Of a stretch of 64,000 bases of DNA, positions 12,263 through 22,300 are shown piece after piece. The stretch is taken from NCBI GenBank assembly GCA_033065855.1, contig JAVXUO010000576.1, positions 1 through 64,000 of the forward strand. The letters run 5' to 3'. The notes under the pieces were generated by a model that saw only the letters and a list, made by a program, of their open reading frames with translations, made no database searches and was not told where the DNA came from. The stretch is from Escallonia rubra. Its lineage: Eukaryota; Streptophyta; Magnoliopsida; Escalloniales; Escalloniaceae. Each line of letters opens with the position of its first letter. Position 1 is the stretch's first letter. Position numbers and translations under genes: made by a program.

Positions 12263-13504
12263 AACAGATTTCTAATTTGGTTGGCAAACATCAGAGTTCT
12301 AATTTGGTTCTTCTTTCTCTTAGTACGCAGACTTAAGATAGAGAATTAGAGTCAGGCATTGTATCCTAGAGTCAATTTTTTTAGCAACAAGCCTACTGTT
12401 TCAGGGTTACGATGTAAGCGAAAATCACTGTCTTTAAGATAGTATTATGAATACACCTTGCTCATTATTGTTCTCCATTTTTTTTAACTTTGTCATGTCA
12501 ATTGCACACGAGGGTACCTGAATACCAACATTGTACATGTCTACAATAAGTGAGCATACTAAAGGCATGCAACATTACAACACTTTTAAAGGCCTTTGAA
12601 TCAAGGGGACCAAAATGTTACCAAATGAGGCCTTAATTTTTTTCTGGAAAAAGACTAGAAAGTAACTCCCGATTGTGAGAGTTACAATCCCAGCTAGCCA
12701 ATGCTTTCTAGAAGTCAACTAATTAATCGAGTACAACTCTTAATTTACTGAGTTCAATATGGTAAAGTGAATGTTTACATAAAGGAAGGCATGCATAATC
12801 CAGCAAGTATGTATAAAAAATACAGCAAAATCTACCTGTTCAACTTGAAATTGAAATCATGTTGTCATCTGTCTTCATATAAGGTACCCTGTAACGATGT
12901 GTATTTCAGGGTTAGTAAGATTTAGAGCCAAGGTTAAATATCCACACAGAGTTTCAAAGAAAGAATTACCTTCTGGTGCTTCAGAGATTCTTTAGTTTTT
13001 GATTTTCCCTAAAACATCAAACTGAAAAGATTTAAGATTCTAAGTTGCTCGTGATGATTTTCCCTAAAACATCAAACATCGTGGGAATCCTAGCTATGAT
13101 GGCACCACAGAGCTTGTTCAATTTTCAGCGAAATTGTGAGATTGAAATGATGAAAATGATAAGAGTGGGGATATAAGCTGAACTTACCAAGAAAGTAACT
13201 TTAATCTTCCTTTCGTTGCCCCAAACTATGACGATTTTGGTGTAGAAATGTCTGCCCTTAGCGAGTAAGAGATACACAGAACCGATCGAGAAGAGACTAT
13301 GAGATACAGAGAAATGGTGACAGAGATGTGGAGAGAGAGACAGAGAGAAATGAGATACCGACAACCATGAAGACAGCAAGTAAGAGATACAGAGAAGAGA
13401 GTGAGGGAGTGAGAGTTACAAAGAGACGAAGACAGAGAAATGGAGAGAGACAGAGACAAAGGAGGCGCGAAATTACACATATTGCATGTCTTAATTTTTT
13501 TTTT
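12263..13504. other. CACTA interior, promoter-end region
   Basis: No gene is seen. A GATTTTCCCTAAAACATC sequence occurs twice (about 12999 and 13056). A purine-rich GAGAGACAGAGA stretch covers 13320-13465. It produces long but low-complexity open frames on both strands. Confidence 0.5.
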
Positions 13505-13787
13505 GGCCTTTCTTGACGAAGTAAATTCGTCGTTGATGGTTAAAATTACTTCCAACCCCCCGCCAAAATTGATTTTCACTCCCGCGCCACTGTGCATTGA
13601 ATACCTTGCGATGAAACTTGTAGTTCGTCAACAAAAATTTTGTTTTGTTGACGAATAATTGAACTTGTCAATAAATATAATACTATTCTCGACGAACTGT
13701 GTATTCGTCGACATTTATCAGTCTTTGTTGACGAACTGATGTTCGTCGAGAAAGTGTTTGTCGCTAAATGGCAAATTTCTTGTAGTG
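13505..13787. repeat. CACTA right terminus and subterminal repeat block
   Basis: This is the same GACGAA/TTCGTC family as at the left end, about ten copies, ending in the terminal TCTTGTAGTG. The shared motif ties both ends to one element. The genes read away from this end, so it corresponds to the promoter end of the element. Confidence 0.85.
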
Positions 13788-13790
13788 CCT

Positions 13791-14420
13791 AGATGCTCTA
13801 TGATAATATGGATGTTATGTAAGAATGGACTGAGAACAAAAGATAAACTGAAGCAGTGGAATATGCTACAGGATGATAAATGTGATTTATGTGGTGCTCA
13901 GCAGGAGACCAAGGAACGTCTATTTATTTAATGCTCATATGCTAGAGGAGTATAGAGTGTAATCCTTAACAAGCTAGAAGTGATGGTACCCTTAAAAAAT
14001 TGGGAACAATTCATTGAGCATGCAGCCCAACATATTAGAGGGAAGAGTTTTTAAGGCAAAGATGTGCAGGCTCTCCATAACTGCAATTATCTATGAAATC
14101 TGGCAGGAAAGGAATGCAAGAGTTTTTTAGCAGATGCAAGCAAGCCAAGAAGGATGCTGTCAGGTGGTTCAACAATGGATAAAATGGAGAGTATGTAGCT
14201 GGACTAATGTACCACCTACTGTTGGGAACAAGCAAATTTGTGTAGATTGGGGGATATATACCTGATAGAATTTTCATGTATAAATCTTAGTTTAGTGATT
14301 AGTGAGTTTTGATTTAGCATGTATATAGCAAGATGATGTCTAGATTTGGCTTGTAAAGTGATCTGATGTAATTCTTCTGAAGGAATAAATACAATGGACT
14401 TTGACCAAAAAAAAAAAAAA
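13791..14420 (+). mobile_element. LINE, 3' part and poly(A) tail
   Basis: This continues the LINE broken at 544. Directly after the target duplication the frame resumes with R-C-S-M-I-I-W-M-L-C-K and then L-C-G-A-Q-Q-E-T-K-E-R-L-F, the second half of a zf-RVT domain. A stop (TAA) follows near 13929. A later frame gives a typical LINE C-terminal stretch including IIYEIWQERNARVF near 14085-14130. The element ends with a 3' UTR and a run of 14 A at 14407-14420. The LINE target duplication cannot be checked because its 5' end is outside the window. Confidence 0.85.
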
Positions 14421-15787
14421 GAATTTCTAATATGCATGAGCATGAATTTTCTGCAAGAACCACCGTGTGTGTGTGTATGTGATTATGGGTGTGTTTGGGC
14501 ATTGTGGGAGCACCAGTATGGAAGGTGGTGTGTGGGTGCATGTGTGTGGCTACGTGAGTTGCCCATGTGTGTATGGAGAGCGCGCGTGTGTGGCTACGTG
14601 TGCTGCCCATGTGTGTATGGAGCGCATGTGGTAGAAGGTTAGCCAGTGGTGACCATGTGTAGGGGGTAACGGAACCCTTGGTTTCGGTTTGATTTTAGGG
14701 ATTACTTGAGAGGTATTTTGGGTTTCCATCAAATTTAACAACAACATTTGATGTCAAGAAAACGAGATAGGGGTTTGTGATACACGGACCTCAATGTCAA
14801 CTGAGGTTAGTGTAATTTTATGAATATGGGGGGTAGGGAGTGTATTAAACCAAAAACTCACGGTACCGAATATAATATTTCCTTATATATTCTAGTCGAG
14901 TTGTGTCTAGTTTAGCTCAATCCAGTCAAGTTCGATCCAATTTAGCTAGTATAGATGAGGGTTTATTTCCATTTTTCTTTCTATTTTCAATCTAGTTAGT
15001 CTGTTTATTAGTGTTAGTCTTAACTCAAGTTGGAGATTCGGAGTATAGTCTGCTTAGTTTCAATTTTAGGCCGATGTTTATTCTATTCACGTGAATTTTT
15101 ATGGCACGTGGGCGTTTTCTTATGCAAAAAAGGCTTTAAAGTAAAATGCTATGAAAAACTGTACTGGTCGGTGCACTACATACTGGATGATACATCTAAC
15201 TGTACTGACCGGTAAAAGCTTAATTTGTGTTTCATCAAAAAAACAATTTGTGACAGTTAGGGTTGCATTTTACTCCTTTTATGTTGGTTTCTGCAGCCGT
15301 AGACTCCTACGCCTCTAAGGCATCAACGAGATCGAAATCCCTCAGAGGCTGCCATTATGCTGTGAGGTCAGTATTCTGTGAGGTTATGCTTCATGCAATA
15401 TTCGAATCATCGATCGGCAACCAAATAACACACATAAAAATTCTGATATGCGCACACTTGCAAAATTAGGAAACGTCCAAATAATAGTGATTGGAGGGAG
15501 GTGGTTGAAGGCAATGTGCGATGTTTTGGTTTGGTGGAGGGAGGCAGTTGAGGCGTTATCCGGGGGTTTATGGTGGTGGATGGAGGCAGTTAGAGGCTAG
15601 GAGAGAAATAATATGTTGTCGAAGACACACTCTCTCTCTCTCTCTCTCTCTATGTGTGTGTGTCCCTTTAATCTAAAATATTTTTCATGTTTTTTGACAA
15701 GCCCAATATTCAAATCTCCCCTCTCTTATTTCATAGTAGGCCTCTATGTGTAGTCTTATGCCACACTTGTAGTTTTTAATTTTATCC
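14421..15787. other. Intergenic DNA with microsatellites
   Basis: A degenerate GT/GCGT block lies at 14464-14632 and includes a repeated GTGTGTGGCTACGTG segment. A (CT)n run followed by (GT)n lies at 15630-15662. No coding region or transposon end is recognised in the remainder. Confidence 0.5.
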
Positions 15788-16739
15788 CGTTCAGTCCTTT
15801 TTCTCACGTCCGTCTATATTCAGCCGTTAGTGTGCCAACAACGGGGGCATTTTGTCTTTTTCCTTAAATTTCAGACTCGTGAAAAAAATGCCCTTCCTTA
15901 CAAAACTTAAGATTTTTTTATTAAGGGTAACACCATCATTTGATATTAATATAACTTAAACCCTAAATCATTCTTCTATCTCATCACAACCGCCGCCATC
16001 CTTCCACCGTCGCCGTTGTCGCTATCCTTCCGCCGCGCCACCATCGCCTTTCCGCCATTATCAACCACGAATTGAACACAGTCCCCCCATTTCTAAATGT
16101 CATTACACAACACACACACACACACACACAAAACTCTCACTCACACACACCCCAGCAGACACGCAAACACACACCGCCGGTAACTACTGCCCTTCACAGT
16201 CACGACGATCCAGCACGGCCGAGGGCCACCAACGCCACCAGTCAACCACCTATGACGCGGCCTCCATGGATCTGCCCACCCACTACCGCCGTCGCTCAAG
16301 TCCCACCACCAAGCATAAAGCCGCCGCGTCTCTTTGATGGTGATGCATACGGCCCCATTACAACCCACACCGCCGGCCACCGTGATCCCCAAGCGCCACC
16401 ACACATCCAATCAATCGCCAAACACCCAAACGCTCAAGTCCCGCCACCTATTCTTGTCAACCACTAAATGCGAATGAGCTTCACCACCTATCACCCCTTT
16501 CTCATAAGCAATGAACACCGATTGAGAGTAATCCTTCACAGATCTTATCACATTCTGCATAAACAATAATTTTGATGGTGGTGGTTGGCATCACCATCGA
16601 TTTGGATGGCGGTTGACTGCAGCAACAGCAGCTTGGACGGTGGTGGAGGCTGAAATGCAAGGAGAAAAGACAAAAATACCCCCGTCGTGGGGCACACTAA
16701 CGGCTAAAAATAGACGGACGTGGAAAAAAGGACTGAACG
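15788..16739. mobile_element. TIR element with GC-rich interior, probably Mutator-like, non-autonomous
   Basis: The left end (CGTTCAGTCC, then CACGTCCGTCTAT, AGCCGTTAGTGTGCC and GGGGGCATTTTGTC, 15788-15860) is matched in inverted orientation at 16664-16739. The imperfect terminal inverted repeats span roughly 75 bp. The interior is strikingly GC-rich and codon-like around 15990-16450 (CCGCCGCCATCC, GCCGCGCCACC). That composition is common for captured gene fragments in Pack-MULE elements. No transposase is present. I could not find a clean 9-bp target duplication, so the superfamily is inferred and the outer limits are uncertain. Confidence 0.65.
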
Positions 16740-16839
16740 AGCTACAACTGCTATTGCTATTACCTCATTTGCAATTGCTTTGGTAAAAGAAGAAAAAGTA
16801 ATAGCCAACTCCCAACGGAAGCATTTGGAGCTACGTGCA

Positions 16840-17847
16840 AATATGGGTGTGTAGGAACCGAGTTCGAGCCGAACAAGGGCGTGTTCGAACTCGGTTCGTA
16901 TATTTTCATACATGTTTGGGCTCGGCTCGTGTTCGTTAAGAGCAGAAATCTTGATGTTTGAACTCGGCTCGAGTTCGTCACCACAGAACTCAGGCTCTAC
17001 TCGGCTCGTTCGTTTAACCATGCGAACCGAGTTCAAGCTTCAAATTCCGTTCAAGAAGTCAAGATGGAATCGCAATTACAAATCTGAACTACCAATTTCG
17101 ACCACCGTGCTACAAACGACTCACAGATTGAGACCCTCCTTCGACGAATTTGATAATATTGAGTGGATTTGGAGATGAATCTTGACGAACATTTGAACGA
17201 AGAGGATGCCGGATTCCAGATATGATGTTTTTGATGGCTCTGGCGTAAGATCGAAAGTTGTCATTACTCCGCCGTCAATATGTAATGTGTGCGTGCGTGT
17301 ATGTGAGGGTGAGAGATGGTGAGAGGTCTCTGGTATGTATCCGTGTGTGACGCGAGAGAGAGAGAGAAGAGAGAGAGAGAGAGCTAGAAACGTGGGTGTG
17401 CCGAGAGAGAGAGAAAGAGGCAGAAAGGTGGAGAGGGGCGGCTGATTGAGCGAAATCTAAGTTACGGTTTTCTTGTTAAGGTTTTTAAATGGGTTAACAA
17501 TTAGGAATGGACTTGGGCTTTATTATATATATCACATGGGCTGTGTTTAAATGGGCTTGAAGTTAGTTTTGGGCTAATTGATTCTATGGCCTATAAGTTT
17601 AAACTTTAATATATATGATTTATGTAAATGGTATATTTAAAATATATTATAATTAATTTATTATTGAAACAAGTTATTCGTGAACACATTCGCGAATATT
17701 TTAGAGTGTTCATGTTCGGCTCGTTTAATAAACGAGCTCTAAAAACTTGTTCATGTTCTGTTTGTATATTATACGAACGAACACAAACGAGTTCTAAGGA
17801 GAACGAACCATGAGCCGTTCGTGAATAGCTCAGTTCATTTACAGCCC
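16840..17847. mobile_element. hAT-type non-autonomous element (1,008 bp) with 8-bp TSD
   Basis: TACGTGCA is present at 16832-16839 and 17848-17855, the 8-bp duplication size of hAT elements. The left end reads GGGTGTGTAGGAACCGAG and the right end inverted reads GGGCTGTAAATGAACTGAG, an imperfect TIR. Repeated GGCTCG, TTCGTG and AACGAGC motifs follow from both ends. The interior has no transposase and includes a GA microsatellite (17350-17425). Confidence 0.75.
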
Positions 17848-17855
17848 TACGTGCA

Positions 17856-18347
17856 AAAAAATTAACAATTCCTTTACAAAAGTTATTTTTTAACGTGCGT
17901 TGAAATGACAAAGAGTCATGTTGCTTTAAAAACAACTTTGAAGAGACAGATGAAATGCCCAACATTATAACTCCATACTTCATTTGTTTTTTTAAATTAC
18001 AACCTTAGTGGTAAAGGCTATGTCCACTAACATTTGTCCCTTATTAAAAGGATGAGGGAAAACCGGAAATAACAAGCACAATTTATAGTTGCTGATAGTC
18101 CAAAGGAGTGTTGAGAAAAATGATATTAAAGATATAAAAGAGAAGGCAATCTAAATAAAACAAGGAAACAAGAGTTTGGGAAGTAACATTTGAATTTCAT
18201 TTTTTATCATTTGAACTCTATTTTTAATAAATATTTTTAATAACAATTTTAGCGACAAAACGAGACTCTTACTGCAGGACTCTCACCAGAGATATCATGT
18301 CTGTTATGGGATACAAGCTACTGAGCTTGTTAAGGAGGCAGATACAT
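17856..18347. other. Intergenic, no feature recognised
   Basis: AT-rich DNA. No coding potential or repeat boundary was seen. Confidence 0.4.
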
Positions 18348-18486
18348 GTACCAGAAGTTAATACTTTGGTCTCGATTAATATTTTGCTTTCGACATTTAT
18401 AAATACGAAAAAAAAAAAATAGAGAGAGCGATCCACCTTTCTTCCATTTTGTGATGCTCCAGTAACCGCAGCACTGAAAGTAGGCA
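18348..18486 (+). repeat. Direct duplicate, copy A (PHO1 intron-1-like)
   Basis: The stretch starting GTACCAGAAGTTAATAC and ending CACTGAAAGTAGGCA matches 19008-19149 with scattered changes and a different A-run. Copy B begins exactly at the splice donor after the PHO1 first exon, so copy A looks like a second piece of the same intron without its exon. Confidence 0.8.
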
Positions 18487-18843
18487 TGTTCTAGCTTTAA
18501 TGATCGCGACTTCGAGTTTTAGGACACACAATGTCGCATTCCAAAATGACATGAAAATTTATTTTTTTAAAATCTTGTCATCAGGGAAAAAAATACTATT
18601 TATATGAAAAATTCTTTGATATCACGGATCATTGGCCTCAACCATCCAGAATCGTTTGAATTGACTAGAGCTTTAAACGTTTAATATAAAATTTATCTAT
18701 GATCTGGTTCATCAATCCACGACCATCCAAAATTTTCATTAGCCATCGAGAAAAAGCTTTGCGAAGCAATCATTTTGGATTTTCTACTATTTTAAAACTT
18801 GCTATCACATGCCTCTTTCTTTTTATATACCTCGCCCTTCAAC

Positions 18844-18853
18844 TATATATAAA
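18844..18853 (+). promoter_or_regulatory. TATA box upstream of PHO1 exon 1
   Basis: TATATATAAA lies 54 bp before the ATG at 18907, a normal plant core promoter position with a short 5' leader rich in CT. Confidence 0.65.
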
Positions 18854-18906
18854 CCCCTCTTCATAACTCTCGTACCTCTAAACTCTTCTTTCAAACTTCT
18901 CCCAGC

Positions 18907-19007
18907 ATGGTGAAGTTCTCAAAAGAGCTGGAAGCGCAGCTTATTCCAGAATGGAAGGATGCCTTCGTTAATTACTGGCAGCTCAAGAAACATGTAAAGA
19001 AGATTAA
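18907..19007 (+). pseudogene. PHO1-like: PHO1-family first exon (SPX N-terminus), isolated
   Basis: ATG opens 33 codons, starting [20 protein letters not shown] and continuing [13 protein letters not shown]. This is the start of the SPX domain of plant PHO1 phosphate exporters. The SPX domain senses inositol pyrophosphates and phosphate status. A donor (AA, then GTACCA) follows at 19008. A TATA box and leader lie just upstream, so the promoter side looks intact. No second SPX exon appears before the Copia element starts at 19150. The EXS exons further right are on the opposite strand, so this exon cannot join them. It is most likely a fragment of a neighbouring paralogue cut by insertion or rearrangement. 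Confidence 0.85.
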
Positions 19008-19149
19008 GTACCACAAGTTAGTAACTTTGGTCTCTGACTAGTATTTTGTTTTCGACATTTATAAATATTAAAAATGAAAAAGTTGAGAGAGCGATCCACC
19101 TTTCTTCCATTTTGTGATGCTCCCGTAACCGTGGCACTGAAAGTAGGCA
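19008..19149 (+). repeat. Direct duplicate, copy B (PHO1 intron 1, 5' part)
   Basis: This starts at the intron donor of PHO1 exon 1 and ends where the truncated Copia LTR begins. It matches 18348-18486. Together the copies bracket the promoter and first exon. Confidence 0.8.
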
Positions 19150-19339
19150 AAAGAACAAAAGTAAGGCCTAAAATTAAGCTATAATTATGACAATGCTAGA
19201 ACTAAGCCCAAAACTTAAGCTTGTACAAGAGGAAAGGTAATAGATCATGGAGGTCATGATTCTGGGCTGTCAAGATCCTAGAGCTTAGCCAAGATTTAAG
19301 CTGCACTATCCTTGGCTGAATTTGTGTGATACGTTAAGA
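19150..19339 (-). repeat. Copia 3' LTR, truncated
   Basis: Nearly identical to 25165-25354. The terminal 66 bp present in the 5' LTR are missing and the cut abuts the duplicated PHO1 intron sequence. Confidence 0.9.
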
Positions 19340-19346
19340 CTCCCTC

Positions 19347-22300
19347 TCAAGTTGGAGCATGAAGATCACAAATGCCCAACTTGGATTTTAAATACTGAAA
19401 TTGATCACGACCAAGAGACTTTGTAAACAAATCAGCAAGTTGATCATGAGAAGAAATTTTAATGGTGCGGATCAAACCCTTGAGCAATTTTTCACGAACG
19501 ACATGGCAATCGATCTCAATATGTTTAGTACGTTCATGAAAAACAGGGTTGGCAGCAATGTGTAGAGCAGCTTGATTATCACAATAAAGGGGTACTGGAG
19601 TTGTCAAAGGCATGCCAAGATCTCGTAAGAGAAATGAAAGCCATGTAAGTTCACATGTTGCAACAGCTATAGAACGATATTCAGCTTCAGCAGATGATCG
19701 TGAAACAGTTGTTTGCTTCTTTGTCTTCCAAGAAATGGGACTCGAACCAAGGAAAATGTAATATCCTGTTGTGGAACGTCGAGTCATGGGGCAGCTTGCC
19801 CAGTCAGAGTCACAAAAGGCTTTTAATGCAAGATCAGACTGGCTATGAAGAAAAATGCCTTGGCCGGGAGAACCCTTCAAATAGTGTATTAAACGATGGG
19901 CAGCATCAAGATGAGGTTGCCGAGGTTGATGCATGAACTGACTTAATATATTGACAGTGTGAACAATATCAGGACGAGTGACAGTAAGGTAGATTAGGCG
20001 ACCAACCAGTCTTCTATACGGAGATGGATCAGAGAGTATGGCTCCTGTTGAATTTGAAAGTTTTAAGTTTTGTTCCATGGGAAACTCGGATGGGCGAGCA
20101 CCAGTGAGGCCACAGTCATCAAGGATGTCGAGGGCATACTTGCGTTGACAGAGATATAGACCACGAGATGAGCGTGCAACTTCGATGCCCAAGAAATATT
20201 TCAAAGAACCTAAGTCCTTTGTATGAAATTGGCCGCAGAGACGAGCTTTGATAGATTGAAGTAAAGTGACATTTGAACCTGTTATAAGAATGTCATCAAC
20301 GTAAACAAGAATAAAAACTAAAGCACCTTGTTGACGAAGAATAAATAAAGAGTAGTCAGCTTTTGACTGGATGAAGCCAAGGCTCAGGAGAGCATTAGAA
20401 AATTTAGAAAACCAATTGCGAGGAGCCTGTTTGAGACCGTAGAGGGACTTTTGGAGCTTGCAAACAAGATGGTCCCCTTTGAGACGATAACCAGGTGGTG
20501 GAGTCATGTATACATCTTCAGCAAGGTCTCCATGTAAGAAAGCATTATGGACATCCAACTGATGAATTGGCCAATGACGTGCAACAGCAATAGTGAGAAG
20601 AACACGAATAGTGACATGTTTGGCAACAGGTGCAAAGGTGTCATGGTAATCAATTCCCTCAATTTGTGTGTAGCCTTTAGCAACAAGACGAGCCTTGTAG
20701 CGTTCAATAGATCCATCAGCTCGACGTTTAATCTTGAAAACCCATTTAGACCCAATGGCTGTCTTACCAGGAGGTAGAGGAACAAGTGACCAAGTATTGT
20801 TTTTGGTCAAGGCAACAATTTCGGATTGCATTGCATCTCGCCATTCCTGAAATTTCATGGCCTGGTGGAAACTAGTTGGCTCATTAGTAACAGTTAAGGC
20901 AGTAAGAAAAGCTTTATGAGGTAAAGAAAAACGATGATAGCTCAAGGAAAAAGCAAGAGGATGACATGTACCTTGTCTAGTAGACGAAGATGAATTAGAA
21001 CGGGCAATAGACACATGGTAATCTTTGAGATAACTTGGTGGTTTATGAGTTCGAAGAGGTCTACCAATGGATATAACAGGGTCATTAGGAGCAGGAGACA
21101 TAGGACTGGAATGTGTATCACTAGGTGGGGAAAGAGAAGAAGGTGTAACAGGTAGTTGGTTAAGAATAGGAGAGGTGGGTCTGGGAGAAGGTGACTCTGT
21201 TTCAGCTGGAGGTAAAGGAAAAACGGAAGAAGAAGAGAGGGTGGGAGAATGATGGATATGGTAAGGAAAAATGGTCTCATGAAAGACAATGTCACGCGTA
21301 ACATAAATGGTCTTGGTGAATAAGTCATAGACTTTAAAACCTTTTTGACCATAGGGATATCCCACAAAAATGGCAGGAGAAGCACATTTGTCAAATTTGT
21401 GGAAATATTAGTGTTACGAGCAAAACAAAGACAACCAAAAACTTTAAGATGTGATACATTAGGTTGTTTTTGGAAAAGAATTTCATGAGGGGTTTTATAT
21501 TTTAGGATAGGAGATGGTAGACGATTTATAAGGTAGGCTGCAGTAAGGACACATTCTCCCCAAAATTGTAATGGTAAGTTAGCTTGGAATCGTAATGCTC
21601 GAGCAATGTTTAGGAGGTGACGATGTTTACGCTCCACAACACCATTTTGTTGAGGAGTATAAACACAACTAGATTGTTGATTGACAACTAAAGAATGGAA
21701 GAATTGATAAGTATCTTTGTTAAAAAATTCACGAGCATTATCTGAGCGAACTTGGCAAATGGAAGCGTCAAATTGGGTTTTGGCCATAGTGAAAAAATAA
21801 CGGATTAGACTATTGGCTTCAGTTTTATGGTTCAATAAATAAACCCATGTGCTACGAGAAAAATCATCAACAATAGTGAGAAAATAATGTGCACCAGATA
21901 AAGAGGCTGTGCGGTAAGGGCCCCAAATGTCAATATGAATTAACTCAAAACAGAACTTTGTACGAATCGTACTAGTTGGAAAAGGTAATCGAGTTTGTTT
22001 GGCAACTGGGCATACAGTGCAAGTACATTTATTTGAAATGGAAATAGTACTATCTAATGCTGTGAGTTTGGGGGAGAGAGAAAAAACGGGATGACCAAAA
22101 CGCCAATGCCATAGATCGAAGTGTGAGCCAGGAAGCGTTGTAGATGCCATAGATGGAGATAAGTCCAAGAAGTAAAGACCACCGCGCCGTTTACCCGTTG
22201 CCAAAATCATCTTCGTCTGTGGGTCCTGAAAAGTACAAGAGTCATGAAAAAAAGTGACAATGTAAGGAGATTGAGCGGTTAATTTACTAATAGACAACAA

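Larger units (their letters stand above)
545..13787 (-). mobile_element. CACTA (En/Spm-type) DNA transposon, 13,243 bp
   Basis: The right end read on the minus strand begins CACTACAAGAAATTTGCC. The left end begins CACGACAAGAGAATTGGCC, a related but mutated terminus (CACGA for CACTA). The target site CCT is duplicated at 542-544 and 13788-13790, the 3-bp size expected for CACTA elements. Both ends carry many TTCGTC/GACGAA subterminal repeats. Two minus-strand genes lie inside: a TNP2-type transposase and a Transposase_24-type gene. The insertion splits a LINE reading frame that rejoins exactly at the target site. Mobility is doubtful because of the altered left terminus and a frameshift in the transposase. 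Confidence 0.95.

Noticed and set aside
13125..13658. Overlapping open frames on both strands
   Set aside because: They come from the GAGAGACAGAGA purine-rich block and the CACTA subterminal repeats; no family motif.
16072..16467. 131-codon open frame with (CA)n and proline-rich sequence
   Set aside because: It starts in a CA microsatellite inside the TIR element; the GC-rich part may be captured coding DNA but the frame cannot be assigned.
19694..19936. Plus-strand open frames in the Copia RT/RNase H region
   Set aside because: Antisense shadows of the minus-strand polyprotein.
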